Positions 20,610-32,364 of a stretch of DNA of 64,000 nucleotides are shown in pieces; the stretch's first letter is position 1, and the number at the start of each line of letters is the position of its first letter. Source of the DNA: Omphiscola glabra (taxonomy: Eukaryota > Mollusca > Gastropoda > Lymnaeidae); NCBI GenBank assembly GCA_964017045.1, contig OZ024802.1, forward strand, positions 13,032,435-13,096,434, written 5' to 3'. The notes beneath the pieces are model-generated. The model had not been told where the DNA came from and did no database searches. It saw only the letters and a list, made by a program, of their open reading frames with translations. A program made the translations under genes and the position numbers.

Positions 20610-22334
20610 TTGGTAACCACATTGCTTTATTGTGAAGGGGATTCATAGTAAATCATTTACCACCTTGAATTGTTTAAAATAAAAATAATAATAATAATTT
20701 TTTTTTAAATTAAGAGAGTTGATTCTTAAAAATGTGTGTCCATAAATATTCTTGGTACATGTCTTTAAAACGAAATGCTACTATGATGTTCAGATATCTC
20801 TGTCAATAAATGACGTCACTTCACCCCCCCCCCCCCCCCCAATCGAAGTGGTAAAGGGTTTTAATATTTTTTGACAATAAGATATGATAAGATGAGATAA
20901 AATAAGGTAAGATAATATTCTTATTGATTCAAATAAATGGAAATGTTTTTTTTTCTTACATTGCGCATATTCATTTGCAGCAAATACATAATACATATTT
21001 TTAATCAAGGCAACATTTGACAATTTGGCAACGTATTGCTCCAGGGCTTTATTACGCCATGCACACGTCTGTGAAAATAGTTAAATGATGAAACTGGTCG
21101 CCACGATCCGCCTGGTTGCAAACATTTCATTATTGTAAACCACAGTGGCGTAAGCAAGTGAAGCAAAAGAGGCGAGGGGGGGCGGGGGTGCAATCCCCTC
21201 CCTGGAAGAACTTTTTTCCCCCTTTACATGGAGGGTTGAGATTTTCGAATCAACTGCTGATGTTTTCTTCGTGGAATAAGAGCGACAAGAAGCTTCGCTG
21301 AGTGCGGCACTATCACTAGTTTCGCCCATGGATAGCATACAGTATACCAGCGGGTGGCGCATTTGCTCTGTTCGGTGGTATATTGCATACCAAGCGGGTG
21401 CCTGAAATTATTTATCTGTAAAAGGAATTGGTACTTTACTCTGTACGATATCAATCAAATTCACAATTTTAAATAGCTGCATTCAGTTTGTCATGTTTTT
21501 TTTTGTCTTTACAATTTCCTCCGTCTACCTCTTTTCATTTTTCCACTTCACTTCTCTTCTTTATTTTTTAAAATTATTTTTTCAGATGAATTTTTAAATT
21601 TACTTATGAAGGAATAAGCTGGAAAGACTTCAATTTATATTTTGTCATTTATATTAATGTTTCTTCTATTCAACAAATTGTGTGTGTCTTATTTATCTTA
21701 TTTAAAATCTTCATTGATAAGGAGAGCAAGACGCTTGAAATGCTGGTATTCAGACGGTTCGTACTATCTTCGTACCAGGTGGTCGTACGGTGCATTAAAA
21801 ACGTTCTGGTTAATTTGTTTAATCCTTAATTCGTGTCTTAATAGGGCGATGAATGGGACAGGCGTCTGGTCAGTCTCCGGATCAGCTTATTAAAGCCTTC
21901 TAATACGCCCAGAAATGTTTACATTTGTATTATGTATGACCATCACTAAAGTGTTCTTCTACTACGGCCAGAAACGTTTCCATGTGTATTCTGTACGATC
22001 CTTATTAAAGCTGAACTTATATTGTTTTATTCGCACAAATTGTTTGTGTCTGATTAAACTAACACGCCGAGACCATTGTTCTCAACGTTAAAATTGGCCG
22101 TTTGTCTTTTGACGGCAAAGTGAGGAGTAGGTCGGGTAGGGGGTTGAGTGGTAGTATGAGGCAAGTGAGAGGACTGGGTTCTGGGCACCTTTAGTTCTAA
22201 AATAAAATGCAATTCGTGGTTAAACATATAATTAGTTTAGTGACCTTTTTGAAAAAAAGGAAATAAAGGATTTTGTTTTACGAGACATCGTTCAAAAGGG
22301 TCCTTTTAACTCAAATGTTTCTCCCACAACATCA
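20610..22334. other. Intergenic downstream of ADGF
   Basis: AT-rich with a C run at 20,824-20,840 and a GATAA-rich patch at about 20,878-20,915. At 21,144 a CAGTGGCGTAAGC sequence resembles the left end of a hAT MITE, but no right end is visible. No gene seen. Confidence 0.45.
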
Positions 22335-22752
22335 GAATGCAGGATAATGTTTGGGAAACAGCGTAGAAAGTAGCACGAAGCAGGATAATGTTGGGGACAC
22401 CAGCATAGAAAGTAGCACGAAGCAGGATAATGTTGGTGACCCAGCGTAGAAAGTAGCACGAAGCAGGATAATGTTGGGGACACAGCGTAGAAAGTAGTGC
22501 GAAGCAGGATAATGTTGGGGACACAGCGTAGAAAGTAGCGCGAAGCAGGATAATGTTGGGGACACCAGCGTAGAAGTAGCACGAAGCAGGATAATTTTGT
22601 GGACACAGCGTAGAAAGTAGCGCGAAGCAGGATAATGTTGGGGACACCAGCGTAGAAAGTAGCACGAATCAGGATAATGTTGGGGACCCAGCGTATAAAG
22701 TAGCACGAAGCAGGATAATGCTGGGGACACCAGCGTATAAAGTAGCACGAAG
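22335..22752. repeat. 41-42 bp minisatellite, about 10 copies
   Basis: Unit contains GTAGCACGAAGCAGGATAAT and a GGGGACACCAGCGTAGAAA part; copies differ by a 1-2 bp length change, so overlapping reverse open frames arise in all three frames. Confidence 0.93.
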
Positions 22753-23183
22753 CCTGCATGCAGCACGAAGCCAACAGAAAAGAGCTCAAAGAGAATATCC
22801 AGACTATATCCACGCCACTATAAATCCATCACTTCATCACACCTAGTTCATGATTTGACAGTGTCTTATTCCGACTGATTCATGCATTATTTATGAAAAG
22901 ATTTTGCAAAAACTTTGCTTCAATCAATCGTCCCTAGGATTTTATAATTTTTTCTCTCCAATGTTTTTCACCCTTTTTTTATGCATTCCAACCATCCTTA
23001 ACGAATGTAAAAAATGGGGACCAATTAAATATTAACAACGTTTGAAGTGTTTCTAAATGACTGAAGCGTTCTAGGTATGCATTTTGTAATGTCAATTGTA
23101 CCTGTTTTTTTTTTATTTTCAACAAATTATTTTTGAGACAACTAACAAAATAGAACGATTCCGTTTATACAGATACTTTACGT

Positions 23184-25369
23184 CAGTGGTTTTCAACCTG
23201 TGGTACGCGTACCACTGGGGGTACTTCTAAGTCCTGGCAGTGGTACTTGAAGAGGGCGCAAAGTTCTATGAACATTCTTTTTTTACGTAAACTTAGGTCA
23301 TAGGGAAAACAATGTAATGAAATTTATGTTATGTTTGGATTTTAACGATGGTATTTTGCGGCAAATGCGGACAAGGTCAACCCCACCCCCTCTCCCTCGC
23401 CTTCCCTTCCTGCATATCAAGTGACTCATGAACCGGAAGTATTTGTTAACTGTGTTGACTGTTATTGTTTATATTAATCAAGATGAATAGAAAAACACAG
23501 AATAAGTCCACAGAATAAGTCCACAGAATAAGTCCGCCAATTCTTCGCTAATTTCGAAATAAATTATATTCGTACGTCCATGAGACTTTCATATACAAAC
23601 ATATCGAACTATCCAGGAATAAAATTTGAGAGAAAAATTCCAAAAATGAGAAAATGTGGAGAGATTTTCACTGCAGCCTGAAGTTGTCTCATTTAGCACC
23701 CTTTCTAATAATGTCTGTTTCTTTGGAATCACGGCAAGCGGTAGTGAGTTGGTGATGAAGTGATGGAAAAATTACAATTGATACAACAAGTCCTGGAGAA
23801 AATCGCTAGCGCCAAGGAATTTGCATTACAATTAGATGAGAGCACTGATGTTGCCAGTGAAGCCCAGCAAGTGGTTTTCATTCGTTTTGCAGCTTCTGGT
23901 GACACCGTCGAACACATTTTGCTCTGTCGGTCATTACCTGACAGAACGGCTGGAGAAGACATGTTTAATGTCACTGACAATTTTTTTCGTGAAAATACCA
24001 TCCCCTGGAGTTGGTGCGTTGCCATTTGTTCTGATGGTGCGGCGGCTATGACGGGAAGAACTGCGGGATTCATTGCTAGAGCCGAACTGAAAAACAACTT
24101 GATAATTTCAACGCACTGCATTCTACATGGGCAGGCGATGTCATCCAAGAAAACGAGTGAGATTTTGTACCGCACTCTCAACGAAGCTGTCAAGGCTGTT
24201 TCGCATGTTATGCCAAGATCTGGACTCTGAGCATACGGCATTGCTCTTTCATGCGGAAGTCAGATGGCTGTCAAGAGGAAACGTTCTTATGAGACTTTTT
24301 GAGCTTCGCAATGAAGTTTACCTATTCCTCAAAGATTCGTTCTCGCTGGGGGCAAAGTTTGAACATTATTCGTGGATTTGCCGTCTCGCATACCTTGCAG
24401 ACATATTTAAGATGTTAAATGAACTGAACTTATCTCTCCAGGGCTATGACCATAATATTTTTACAATGGAAGACAAAATAACAGCATTTCTCAAGAAAAT
24501 ATCATATTGGCTGAATCGAGTTGAAAGAGGAAGTCTAGAAATGTTTTCAAACTTGACTGAATTTCTTGCAATGAATTCCATTTCTAACATGCAAGAGATA
24601 CAGAATGTTGTTAAGGCCCACATGCAGAAGCTTTACACCGAATTCTCATCATACTTTCCGTTCCTGACAACAGGACCTGACAAATGACTATGCTGGGTTA
24701 TGTCTCTTTTTAAAATGGACAATATTATGCAATCAAACCTAACAGTCCTTTAGCAAGAAATACTGATAGACATGTCATCAGATCGCAGTTTTCAGGATAC
24801 GTTTAAGGAGAAATCCTTATCTCAATTTTGGTGCGAAGTTAAAAGGACATACCCTGATGTCGCCAACAAAGCAATCACCGCTCTTATCCCATTTGGTTCC
24901 ACGTATCTTTGTGAAAAGGCTTTCTGGTCGATGACGGTCATAAAAACTAAACAAAGGAACCGCCTACAACTGAAAGAAATTTTGATCGTGTCAGTCATCT
25001 CCCTTTCTCCACGGATCGCAAAGATCATGTCAAAGAAGCAAGAGCAAGTGTCCCATTAATATGGGTGCGTACTGTTTGTTGTTAGTTTGCATTCATGATT
25101 GTGTCTTGCACATAAACGAGAGAAACAATACGGACGTCATTTTATCAATTGTTGGCCAAATAAACACAAGTATATTTAATTATAACAGCACGGATGATGT
25201 GTTTTTTTTCTTACAATCAAGATCTGCGTAACCCTTCAATACTCGCATTCGCATTTAACGATATTTACATAGAATTGCACGAAAAACGTCTCCGTTGTTC
25301 GGAAAGTGGTACTTAGATTGTCGTGTTTTTAGAAAGTGGTACTCCGTCAAAAAAGGTTGAAAACCATTG
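23184..25369 (+). mobile_element. hAT transposon with ZBED-type transposase, intact ends
   Basis: Ends CAGTGGTTTTCAACCT and the complement of CAATGGTTTTCAACCT (one mismatch in 16). Perfect 8-bp target duplication CTTTACGT at 23176-23183 and 25370-25377. It carries a broken transposase gene at about 23,763-25,059. The 2.2 kb length is usual for this group. The terminal sequence is closely related to the MITEs at 10,589 and 47,733. Confidence 0.93.
23763..25059 (+). pseudogene. Frameshifted hAT (ZBED5/FAM200-like) transposase
   Basis: Block 1 (23,763-24,195) has FALQLDESTDVASEAQQVVF and CSDGAAAMTGR, the hAT catalytic-core region. Block 2, in another frame (about 24,195-24,687), has LCQDLDSEHTALLFHAEVRW followed by LSRG and FELR. 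Block 3 (24,772-25,059) has SQFWCEV and the dimerisation block YLCEKAFWSMTVIKTKQRNR, ending KQEQVSH. One frameshift near 24,195 and stops around 24,687-24,770 separate them, and the N-terminal BED zinc finger is not visible. The family is domesticated as ZBED5 and relatives in vertebrates; here it is a recently dead transposon gene. Confidence 0.88.
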
Positions 25370-25377
25370 CTTTACGT

Positions 25378-26454
25378 GACAGAGAAAGTTCCAGCTTGTA
25401 TTACAGAAATTGACCATCATGAACTGGATTACAGGAGGAGAAAAAAGACGTTAGTTCGGGGTTCCCAGTAGGTGGTAGTGTCAACTTTAAGACAGAGTGG
25501 TGTCCCTTTATTATTTTTGTTTTTAACAGATGGATTGATATCTTCAAAAGGCGCGCTGCTGTATATCGACAACGCTACTTAAAAGGTGTGTTATAGTTGC
25601 ATAATTATGGAACTACACACCTCAAACTCAATATAATAACTCTTTTGATGTATTTCAAAATTAATTGCACATGTGGACCATATTTACGTAATTGCTTGGT
25701 GTATCTTTTTGGTGATTTCCTCAGCGCTCCTACCCCCTCCCCAATATCGCACCAAGTAAACTTCAACAAACGTCTCTTTGACTTTGTATCTTTTTTTTAA
25801 GGCTATCGTATTTGATATAAAGCTATGTTAAATTTATGGGTGGGGGTGGATGGTTGGGAGAATGTGTGTTAGAGGTTTTAGGACCATGAACGTGACCATA
25901 AATGACTACAAACGTGTGCCCGTCTTTAAAGGTCTTATTTTACTTTTATTTGCTGGTGGATTATGAGATTAAGGCCGTTTGTTGCACGGAGTGTAATGAC
26001 GTACTAAAGAAATTAAAACGGATTATTCAGAAAGCTTATCAAATTAAAATATGCTCGCATGACTGCTATAACTATAATTTAGAAGACTACAAATGACATG
26101 TTTTAAAATTTTTATTTCAGTTAGGCATGCTGCTGCCCAAGCCTGTCAACTGTTGTATGTTTTTGTTGACATATAAATGTAGAAAACGATTAATCTTAGA
26201 AAATGGTTAACATTTTAGAAAAGAGATTAATCAATAATTCGGTATGAAATCCTACACATATTTTATCGACATACCTACTTCATAATCTTAAGTAAAAATG
26301 ATATAAATTCATTAGATGTAACTGTATGAGTGAATTATTCTATGTAGAAAAGTTTTAAGGAAATTTCGGACGTATCAGAAAGTAAGGATAAGTTATTGCA
26401 CATGGTTCTAATGCAGGGTTGCCAGGTCAAAATATACAATCATCATCATCATCA
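25378..26454. other. Intergenic, nothing recognised
   Basis: AT-rich. A short acceptor-like AG followed by WIDIFKRRAAVYRQRYLK at about 25,531-25,585 was considered and not called. Confidence 0.4.
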
Positions 26455-26860
26455 TCGCCTGTCGTCCCGCCTGGGGCATAGGCCACAAACAAAGGCTCCC
26501 CAGGCATCCCGGTCTTGGGCACAGTGGCGTAGTGAGCTTAACTCGCGCCCAGGGCACAATACCTTTTTAGCGCCCCCCAATAACTTTTTAGCGCCCCCCT
26601 ATTCGAAAACCATACAATATTATAGTAAAATATACCATTTGGCGCCCCTTTGTGAAAAGCGCACGGGGCATGATGCCCCCCTTGCCCCCCTCACTACGCC
26701 ACTGCTTGGGCAAGTCTCTCCAGTTGTCCCCAGTTGTGCCCAGTTGTGCCCACTCTTTTTGGTGTCTGCCTCCAGCTCCCTTCTCCAAATCATTTTGGGT
26801 CGAACTCTTTTTCACTTTCCCTGGGGGTTCCAAGTGAGAGCTTGTCTCGTGATACTTGAT
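26455..26860 (-). pseudogene. RTE-like LINE ORF2 C-terminus with ATG-repeat tail, split by a MITE
   Basis: On the minus strand, after removing the MITE at 26522-26704 and one TSD copy, the translation runs through a TGDNWRDL segment into AQDRDAWGAFVCGLCPRRDD and a stop, then a GATGAT tail. This matches the C-terminal W-x-x-L-x-x-x-AQDR-x-AW ending of RTE-like LINE proteins. It is a 5'-truncated insertion. Confidence 0.78.
26522..26704. mobile_element. hAT MITE inserted in a LINE tail
   Basis: Perfect 15-bp terminal inverted repeats CAGTGGCGTAGTGAG, flanked by a perfect 8-bp duplication CTTGGGCA (26514-26521 and 26705-26712). 183 bp, C-rich middle. Confidence 0.95.
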
Positions 26861-27049
26861 GTGGACTTTCTTAATATACAATAACGGAAACAAATTATAT
26901 ATCTTCACAATTTTTACTGACAAGCTTTTGGCGTGCAAATTTAGGAATGAATTTAATTAACAAAAAAAAAAAATTAAAATATCCGTGTGATGTCATATAA
27001 CCATGAAGGTCGAGGTTAAGTCATAGCGTCCTTTCATTGAATGATAAAT

Positions 27050-27305
27050 CTGACAACCCTGGTAACCCAGACAACCCTGGCAACCCCTGGGTCAGTGGGG
27101 TGTTGTCCGAAACAAACGCAGGGTGTGAAGTGGTGAGACGATATCAGGGCGAAGTAAACATGACGTAAGATGGTGCAGGGTAATGTATACGGGAGGTAAC
27201 GTGACTTCAGGGTAATCTATACGTGACGTAACGAGGCTGCAGGGTAATCTATACGGGACGAGGGATGGGTGCAGGGTGATGTAAATGGGGGCGTAAGGCA
27301 ATGGC
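27050..27305. repeat. Degenerate tandem repeats (two short arrays)
   Basis: A short run of GACAACCCTGG units at 27,050-27,090, then about six diverged 26-32 bp units containing GGGTAATCTATACGGGA to about 27,300. Confidence 0.75.
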
Positions 27306-27309
27306 ATGG

Positions 27310-28670
27310 TCGTTTACTTTGACGCAGTAAGGCGGAAGACATTGATCTATAGAGGAAATCTCAAACTCGCAAAAAAATATTTTAATCTGCCCAATCCCCA
27401 GCATCATATCTTAGGTAGAAGAATAAAATTGGATCATTCCATATAATAAAATAATGTGTTCGTGAAATGGTCTCAAAGATTGATGCCACGTATTAGTTAT
27501 TGGGACAGAAAATAAATAATCATTTGACATCTGATTAAGTAAGCCCAAGATAAAACAATAAAATTATGATAATTCTGTTTAAGTCATGTCCTTAAAAATT
27601 ATTATATTATGCGTGTTATATAATAAACTGGAACCACCGGGCCGCGGACCCGTACCGTAACTGGGACCACATTATAAAATGGAGCGCGTTTTTTTCTTTT
27701 TGCCACTTGAATTAAACCCAAAACAGCCCCCCTTGCCCACCCTGCCCCCAAGTACAGTGTAAAATAAATTTCTTGCTTAAATCAGGTCCATCGTGTCAAA
27801 ACAGTTTGGAACCACTTATTACGGACCGTTATAAATGGAGATTTTAATCTCTTGTCTTGTGTCTATGGCTCGTTCTAAAAAAAGTCCATAATAAAGGACG
27901 ATACCAAATTTTAAAAATAATAACAAATAATACGACACACAAAGCCAGAGCCAACTACAACTAATAGGTTTTTAATGTATGAATTTCAATTAAATTACAA
28001 CAGCAAAAGAATGTGATTAAAAATCATTAACTTACAGTTTGCAGGTACCGGTTCTGTGTATAAAAATACAATGAGCAGAAAATTGTACAACGAGGAAATA
28101 GAAAAAATTTACACACAACAAAGTATTAAATAATGACACACTGCACATCTCGTGATAAAGGAAAAGAAAATCTTTCCCGTCATTTAATCGTATCCCTTTT
28201 ATACCTTGTTCCAGATGATCATTCTCGAAATGGAATACGCAGTCTTAATGCTTCCCGCAATTCTCGAGATCATTCTATCATGTTCGACTGGAACGGACGA
28301 TAGTGAGCTAAAATGTCAACAAAGTGATATTTTTCTAGCCACCTCCAAAACGGCCTTGACTTAAAAGAGGTCATGCACGTGGAGTGCGGGCTTAGCGTGT
28401 ATCAAAACACGTCATCCTTCATAACACACTGGTTAAACATGTTTGATTTGTACAAAGTTTAAAATTATCGGTATTTAGTTTGAGAAACAGTTGAAATCAA
28501 TGCAATCAGCTCAATAGAAGACATCTAAATGATCATCCGGTCAACTGTTATCCCACCAGAAGACGAACAAACAGCAGAAAGATAAAAGACAAGAGCTTTG
28601 AGTCTGAGATTACTCTAAAACATTTTACACACAACGAAACTCCAATCGACATATGTAATCAATAGGAGGC
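27310..28670. other. Intergenic, nothing firmly recognised
   Basis: AT-rich. Two GGAACCAC-type motifs at about 27,630 and 27,810 may be decayed ends of a hAT MITE, but I cannot show a target duplication. Confidence 0.4.
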
Positions 28671-28679
28671 AAGGTAGCA

Positions 28680-28830
28680 GTGTAATGGATCAAAGGCAAC
28701 GTTAACGTCAGTGGCAATGAGAAAGCGGACATTCTTGCGAAAACCGGGGCTGCCTAGCCTCAGCCAGAAGTACCAATTACTTATTTGGGAATAAAGAACT
28801 GGCTGACAAACTTAAACCAGATCGGTTGTA
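28680..28830 (+). pseudogene. LINE RNase H fragment
   Basis: Translation gives VIQWIKGNVNVSGNEKADIL then AKTGAA, the C-terminal RNase H motif, followed by a stop. Similar in order to the reversed remnant at 11,600-12,370, so probably the same LINE family. Confidence 0.7.
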
Positions 28831-28839
28831 TATTTATTT

Positions 28840-29565
28840 TATAGACATTAAATAATGCATTTATTCTTTATGTTATATTTTATTCTGAAACGAGTCGATT
28901 ACGTCATATTTTTATTATTTTATTTTTAACAAACGCAAAAAAATTCACGAAATAGTTCGGCATAACGCGAGAAAAATATATCGTGCACTTCCGGTGCGCA
29001 CCCACTGAACGCACGATTGTCATAGTGCTGAAAAGACCGTTTAAATTCACAGCAATCGATTTAGAAATATTGGACTAAACCAATAGACAGATAAGCTTTC
29101 AATCAGGCAAGTTATTAAATAGTTACTTACAGTCGTTCTTTATTTGTATATACCTTTGTGATATTTTCAGCTTGATGACAGACCTTCAACTTTGATGACA
29201 TCTGAGAATGTTATCATCGACTTGTTGCCTTAGTTTGGCGTCAACTGGTATATTGCTCTGTATCTGTAGTCAACAACTCTGGGGCTTGGGGCTCAATGTC
29301 TGTTTAGGGGAGGTTTGGGGGTGGTATTTGAAGCAACACTAAGAGCTTCACTAGCGATCGATGCTATATTGTAACCATTTTAGTCTATAGTGATTTGTGT
29401 GTTTTGACACTTATTTTGCTTCATTTATAAATATAAGTGTTTCCTTGATTATACAAATTCAGAATCTCTTCTGTTAATGGGAAATTCATTCAATACGTGA
29501 TTTTTAAATTTTACAAACAAAATCAGAGGGTTTTTACGTCACCGTAGCTTCAATATTTTAACGCC
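28840..29565. other. Intergenic, nothing recognised
   Basis: AT-rich, no coding or repeat signal supported. Confidence 0.4.
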
Positions 29566-29571
29566 ACAATC

Positions 29572-30775
29572 ACTCAACAGTACGACATATTGCCAACAGT
29601 ACGGAAGATTGCCAACAGTACGGCAGATTGCCAACAGTACGGCAGATTGCCAACAGTACGGAAGATTGCCAACAGTACGGAAGATTGCCAACAGTACGAC
29701 AGATTGCCAACAATACGGCATATTGCCAAAAGTACGGCAGATTGCCAAAAGTACTACAGATTGCCAACAGTACGGAAGATTGCCAACAGTACGGCATATT
29801 GCCAATAGTACGGCAGATTGCCAACAGTACGGAAGATTGCCAACAGTACGGCTGATTGCCAACATTACGGCATATTACCAACAGTATGGCATATTGCCAA
29901 CAGTATTGCAGATTGCCAATAGTACGGCAGATTGCCAACAGTATTGCAGATTGCCAACAGTACGGTAGATTGCCAACAGTACGGTAGATTGCCAACAGTA
30001 CGGTAGATTGCCAACAGTACGGCAGATTTCCAACAGTACGGCAGATTGCCAACAGTATTGCAGATTGCCAACAGTACGGGAGATTGCCAACAGTATTGCA
30101 GATTGCCAACAGTACGGCAGATTTCCAACAGTTCGACAGATTTCCGACTGTACGGCAGATTGCCAAAAATACGGCATATTGCCAACAGTATTGCAGATTG
30201 CCAATAGTACGGCAGATTGCCAAAAGTACGGCAGATTGCCAACAGTTCGGCAGATTGCCAAAAGTACGGCAGCTTGCCAACAGTACGGCAGATTTCCAAC
30301 GGCACGGCAGATTGTCAAAAGTACCTGCAGATTGCCAACAGTTCGGCAGCTTTCCAACAGTACGGCAGATTTCCAACAGTACGACAGATTGCCAACAGTA
30401 CGACAGATTGCCAACAGTTCGGCAGCTTTCCAACAGTGCGGCAGATTTCCAACAGTACGACAGATTGCCAACAGTACGGCAGCTTTCCAACAGTACGGCA
30501 GATTTCCAACAGTACGACAGATTGCCGACTGTACGGCAGATTGCCAAAAGTACGGCATATTGCCAACAGTATTGCAGATTGCCAATAGTTCGGCAGATTT
30601 CCAAAAGTACGGCAGATTGCCAACTGTACGGCTGATTGCCAACAGTACGGCAGATTGCCAACAGTACGGCAGATTGCCAACAGTAGGGCAGATTGCCAAC
30701 TGTACGGCAAATTGCCAACAGTACCGCAGATTGCCAACAGTACGTCAGATTGCCGACAGTTCGGAAGATTTCCAA
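29572..30775. repeat. 19-bp minisatellite, about 63 copies
   Basis: Unit TTGCCAACAGTACGGCAGA with point variants; some multi-unit blocks recur, showing higher-order duplication. 19 is not a multiple of three, so the repeat peptide cycles through frames. The 414-codon reverse open frame across it is an artefact of a stop-free unit. Confidence 0.97.
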
Positions 30776-30849
30776 AACGTTAATCCAGGCAACGCAATCC
30801 TGGTGCAAACACACAGATCAATAACAACAATTATTTGCAGACAATAATG

Positions 30850-31125
30850 CGGGAGAAAAGGTTTCGTTTATGAGGTACAGGAAAGGTTTTTTTTCTAAGA
30901 TACATAAAAAATGGTTTCTCTTATGAGGTGCCTGATGGGGTACATGAAAAAAAAAAGTTTTTATGGGGTCCGTGAAAAGGGTTCCTTATATGTGATACAT
31001 GAAAAACATAAGTTTTACGGTGTACATGACAAAAATTTCCTTTGATGGGGTACTTAAAAAACGGTTTCCTTCATGAGGTACACGAGAAAATTTTCCTTTA
31101 TGGGCTACATGAGCATATTTATCTT
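30850..31125. repeat. Degenerate ~30-bp tandem repeat
   Basis: About eight diverged units around ATGAGGTACATGAAAA followed by a T-rich GGTTTCC part. Confidence 0.65.
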
Positions 31126-31284
31126 TCATGATAAACATCTCACTCGTTTACTACCGTACATTAAGTTTGAGAACTCCCGTGTCAAATACCTAATCCCCCC
31201 CCCCAACCCTTTTTTATATTAGCTCATAAATATGTCAAATCTTGGCTCTATACGGTTAAAATTTTAAGCTATAAGGTTTTCAAA

Positions 31285-31430
31285 TCCTTTCAAATCTCCT
31301 TCATTCATATTGATTGTTATTTTAAATCTCCTTCTTTCATATTGATTGTTGTTTCAAATCTCCCTCATTCATATTGATTGTTGTTTCAAATCTCCCTCAT
31401 TCATATTGATTGTTGTTTCGAATCTGCCTC
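31285..31430. repeat. ~32-bp minisatellite, about 4.5 copies
   Basis: Units contain CATTCATATTGATTGTTGTT and an AAATCTCC part; nearly identical copies. Confidence 0.88.
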
Positions 31431-31567
31431 TGACCAAATGTATGTTAAATTGTATATGAAAAATGTGTTATTTATTTTTGGCCCCCATACCACCCCAAAG
31501 ACAGACTGAGTAAATGAGGGAATGGAAGTTTTCTCAAGGGGGTTGCTCTACCTCAACCTATCCTGCA

Positions 31568-31770
31568 CTCGAATTTCATTTTTCAGTTCGCATGAACTGA
31601 TTTTGCGTCAAATTTCTTTTTGAACGCACTATACTGTATAATAAAACAAATTAGTACAAAACAGAAATTTGACGAAAATTTGATCGCTCATTCTTCCATC
31701 GATTAATTTTCCATCGACGAAAATTTCTTTCAAACAAATTTTAGGTAACCGACTTAAATTAGGAATTTAG
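31568..31770. mobile_element. Dispersed ~200-bp repeat, copy 1
   Basis: Over 90 per cent identical by eye to 35,698-35,898, beginning CGAATTTCATTTTTCAGTTC and ending GTAACCGACTTAAATT. It lies about 400 bp upstream of GT92 gene A. Confidence 0.85.
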
Positions 31771-31973
31771 CCATAGAGATCTAGTGAAATTATATTAAAC
31801 TTAAATATTTAATTATACATTTATTTAATCCTAACATCAGAACGTGGAACATTTACATTTTTAAATAATTTTTTTTGGGTAAAAGTTAGCATACTCGCAA
31901 AAATATCGTTGTCAAGCAATATTTCAGGAAACTTTTACTCAGTCAATGACTTCTATATGGCCATTTCTTTAGT

Positions 31974-31984
31974 TGTATAAATGT
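31974..31984 (+). promoter_or_regulatory. Possible TATA box of GT92 gene A
   Basis: TGTATAAATG about 180 nt upstream of the ATG. It is weak evidence in AT-rich DNA. Confidence 0.25.
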
Positions 31985-32161
31985 TATATTGTTCACAGCT
32001 AAGTCAGCCAATATAATCTTTGTCTGATACAACCTACGGAAACACGATGGCAGATTCTGTGTTGCCAAAACATTTGGTGTGATCAATTGAATTCAGATCG
32101 GTGAACGAAGGGAATTTACTTCTCCCAATGCCGATAAATCCAAACCCGTGGATCTGAGACT

Positions 32162-32364
32162 ATGTTGCTGATAAGAAGACTGAGAAACTGTTTACTCGCA
32201 AGGCTCAGCAGGATATCGCTTACTGTGGCGATCCTCTATGTCGGGGTGCTCCTCCTCATGCTCGTGGGTAGGCAGACGAAGACACACCCGGAACTGGAAG
32301 AAACCAAGGTGTTGACAAAGGCGATGAATGGAGCTTGCGAGGAGACGACTTCGTGGAATTTTCG
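32162..32364 (+). CDS. GT92 gene A exon 1: membrane anchor
   Basis: Arg-rich cytoplasmic tail, then ISLTVAILYVGVLLLMLVG as signal-anchor, then a short stem. Phase 2 donor GTAAGA. Confidence 0.88.

Noticed and set aside
21144..21195. hAT MITE start (CAGTGGCGTAAGC)
   Set aside because: No matching right end or target duplication could be found.
25531..25585. Short exon-like stretch after TTTTTAACAG encoding WIDIFKRRAAVYRQRYLK
   Set aside because: It resembles an ADGF C-terminal helix only loosely, no upstream exon is present, and it stops soon after. It could be a pseudo-exon; not enough support.
29572..30775. CRISPR-like regular repeats here and in other arrays
   Set aside because: Units are head-to-tail without unique spacers, and the host is a eukaryote.
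29570..30814. 414-codon reverse open frame and overlapping forward frames
   Set aside because: They are translations of a 19-bp tandem repeat with no stop in most frames; no start context, splice signal or domain.
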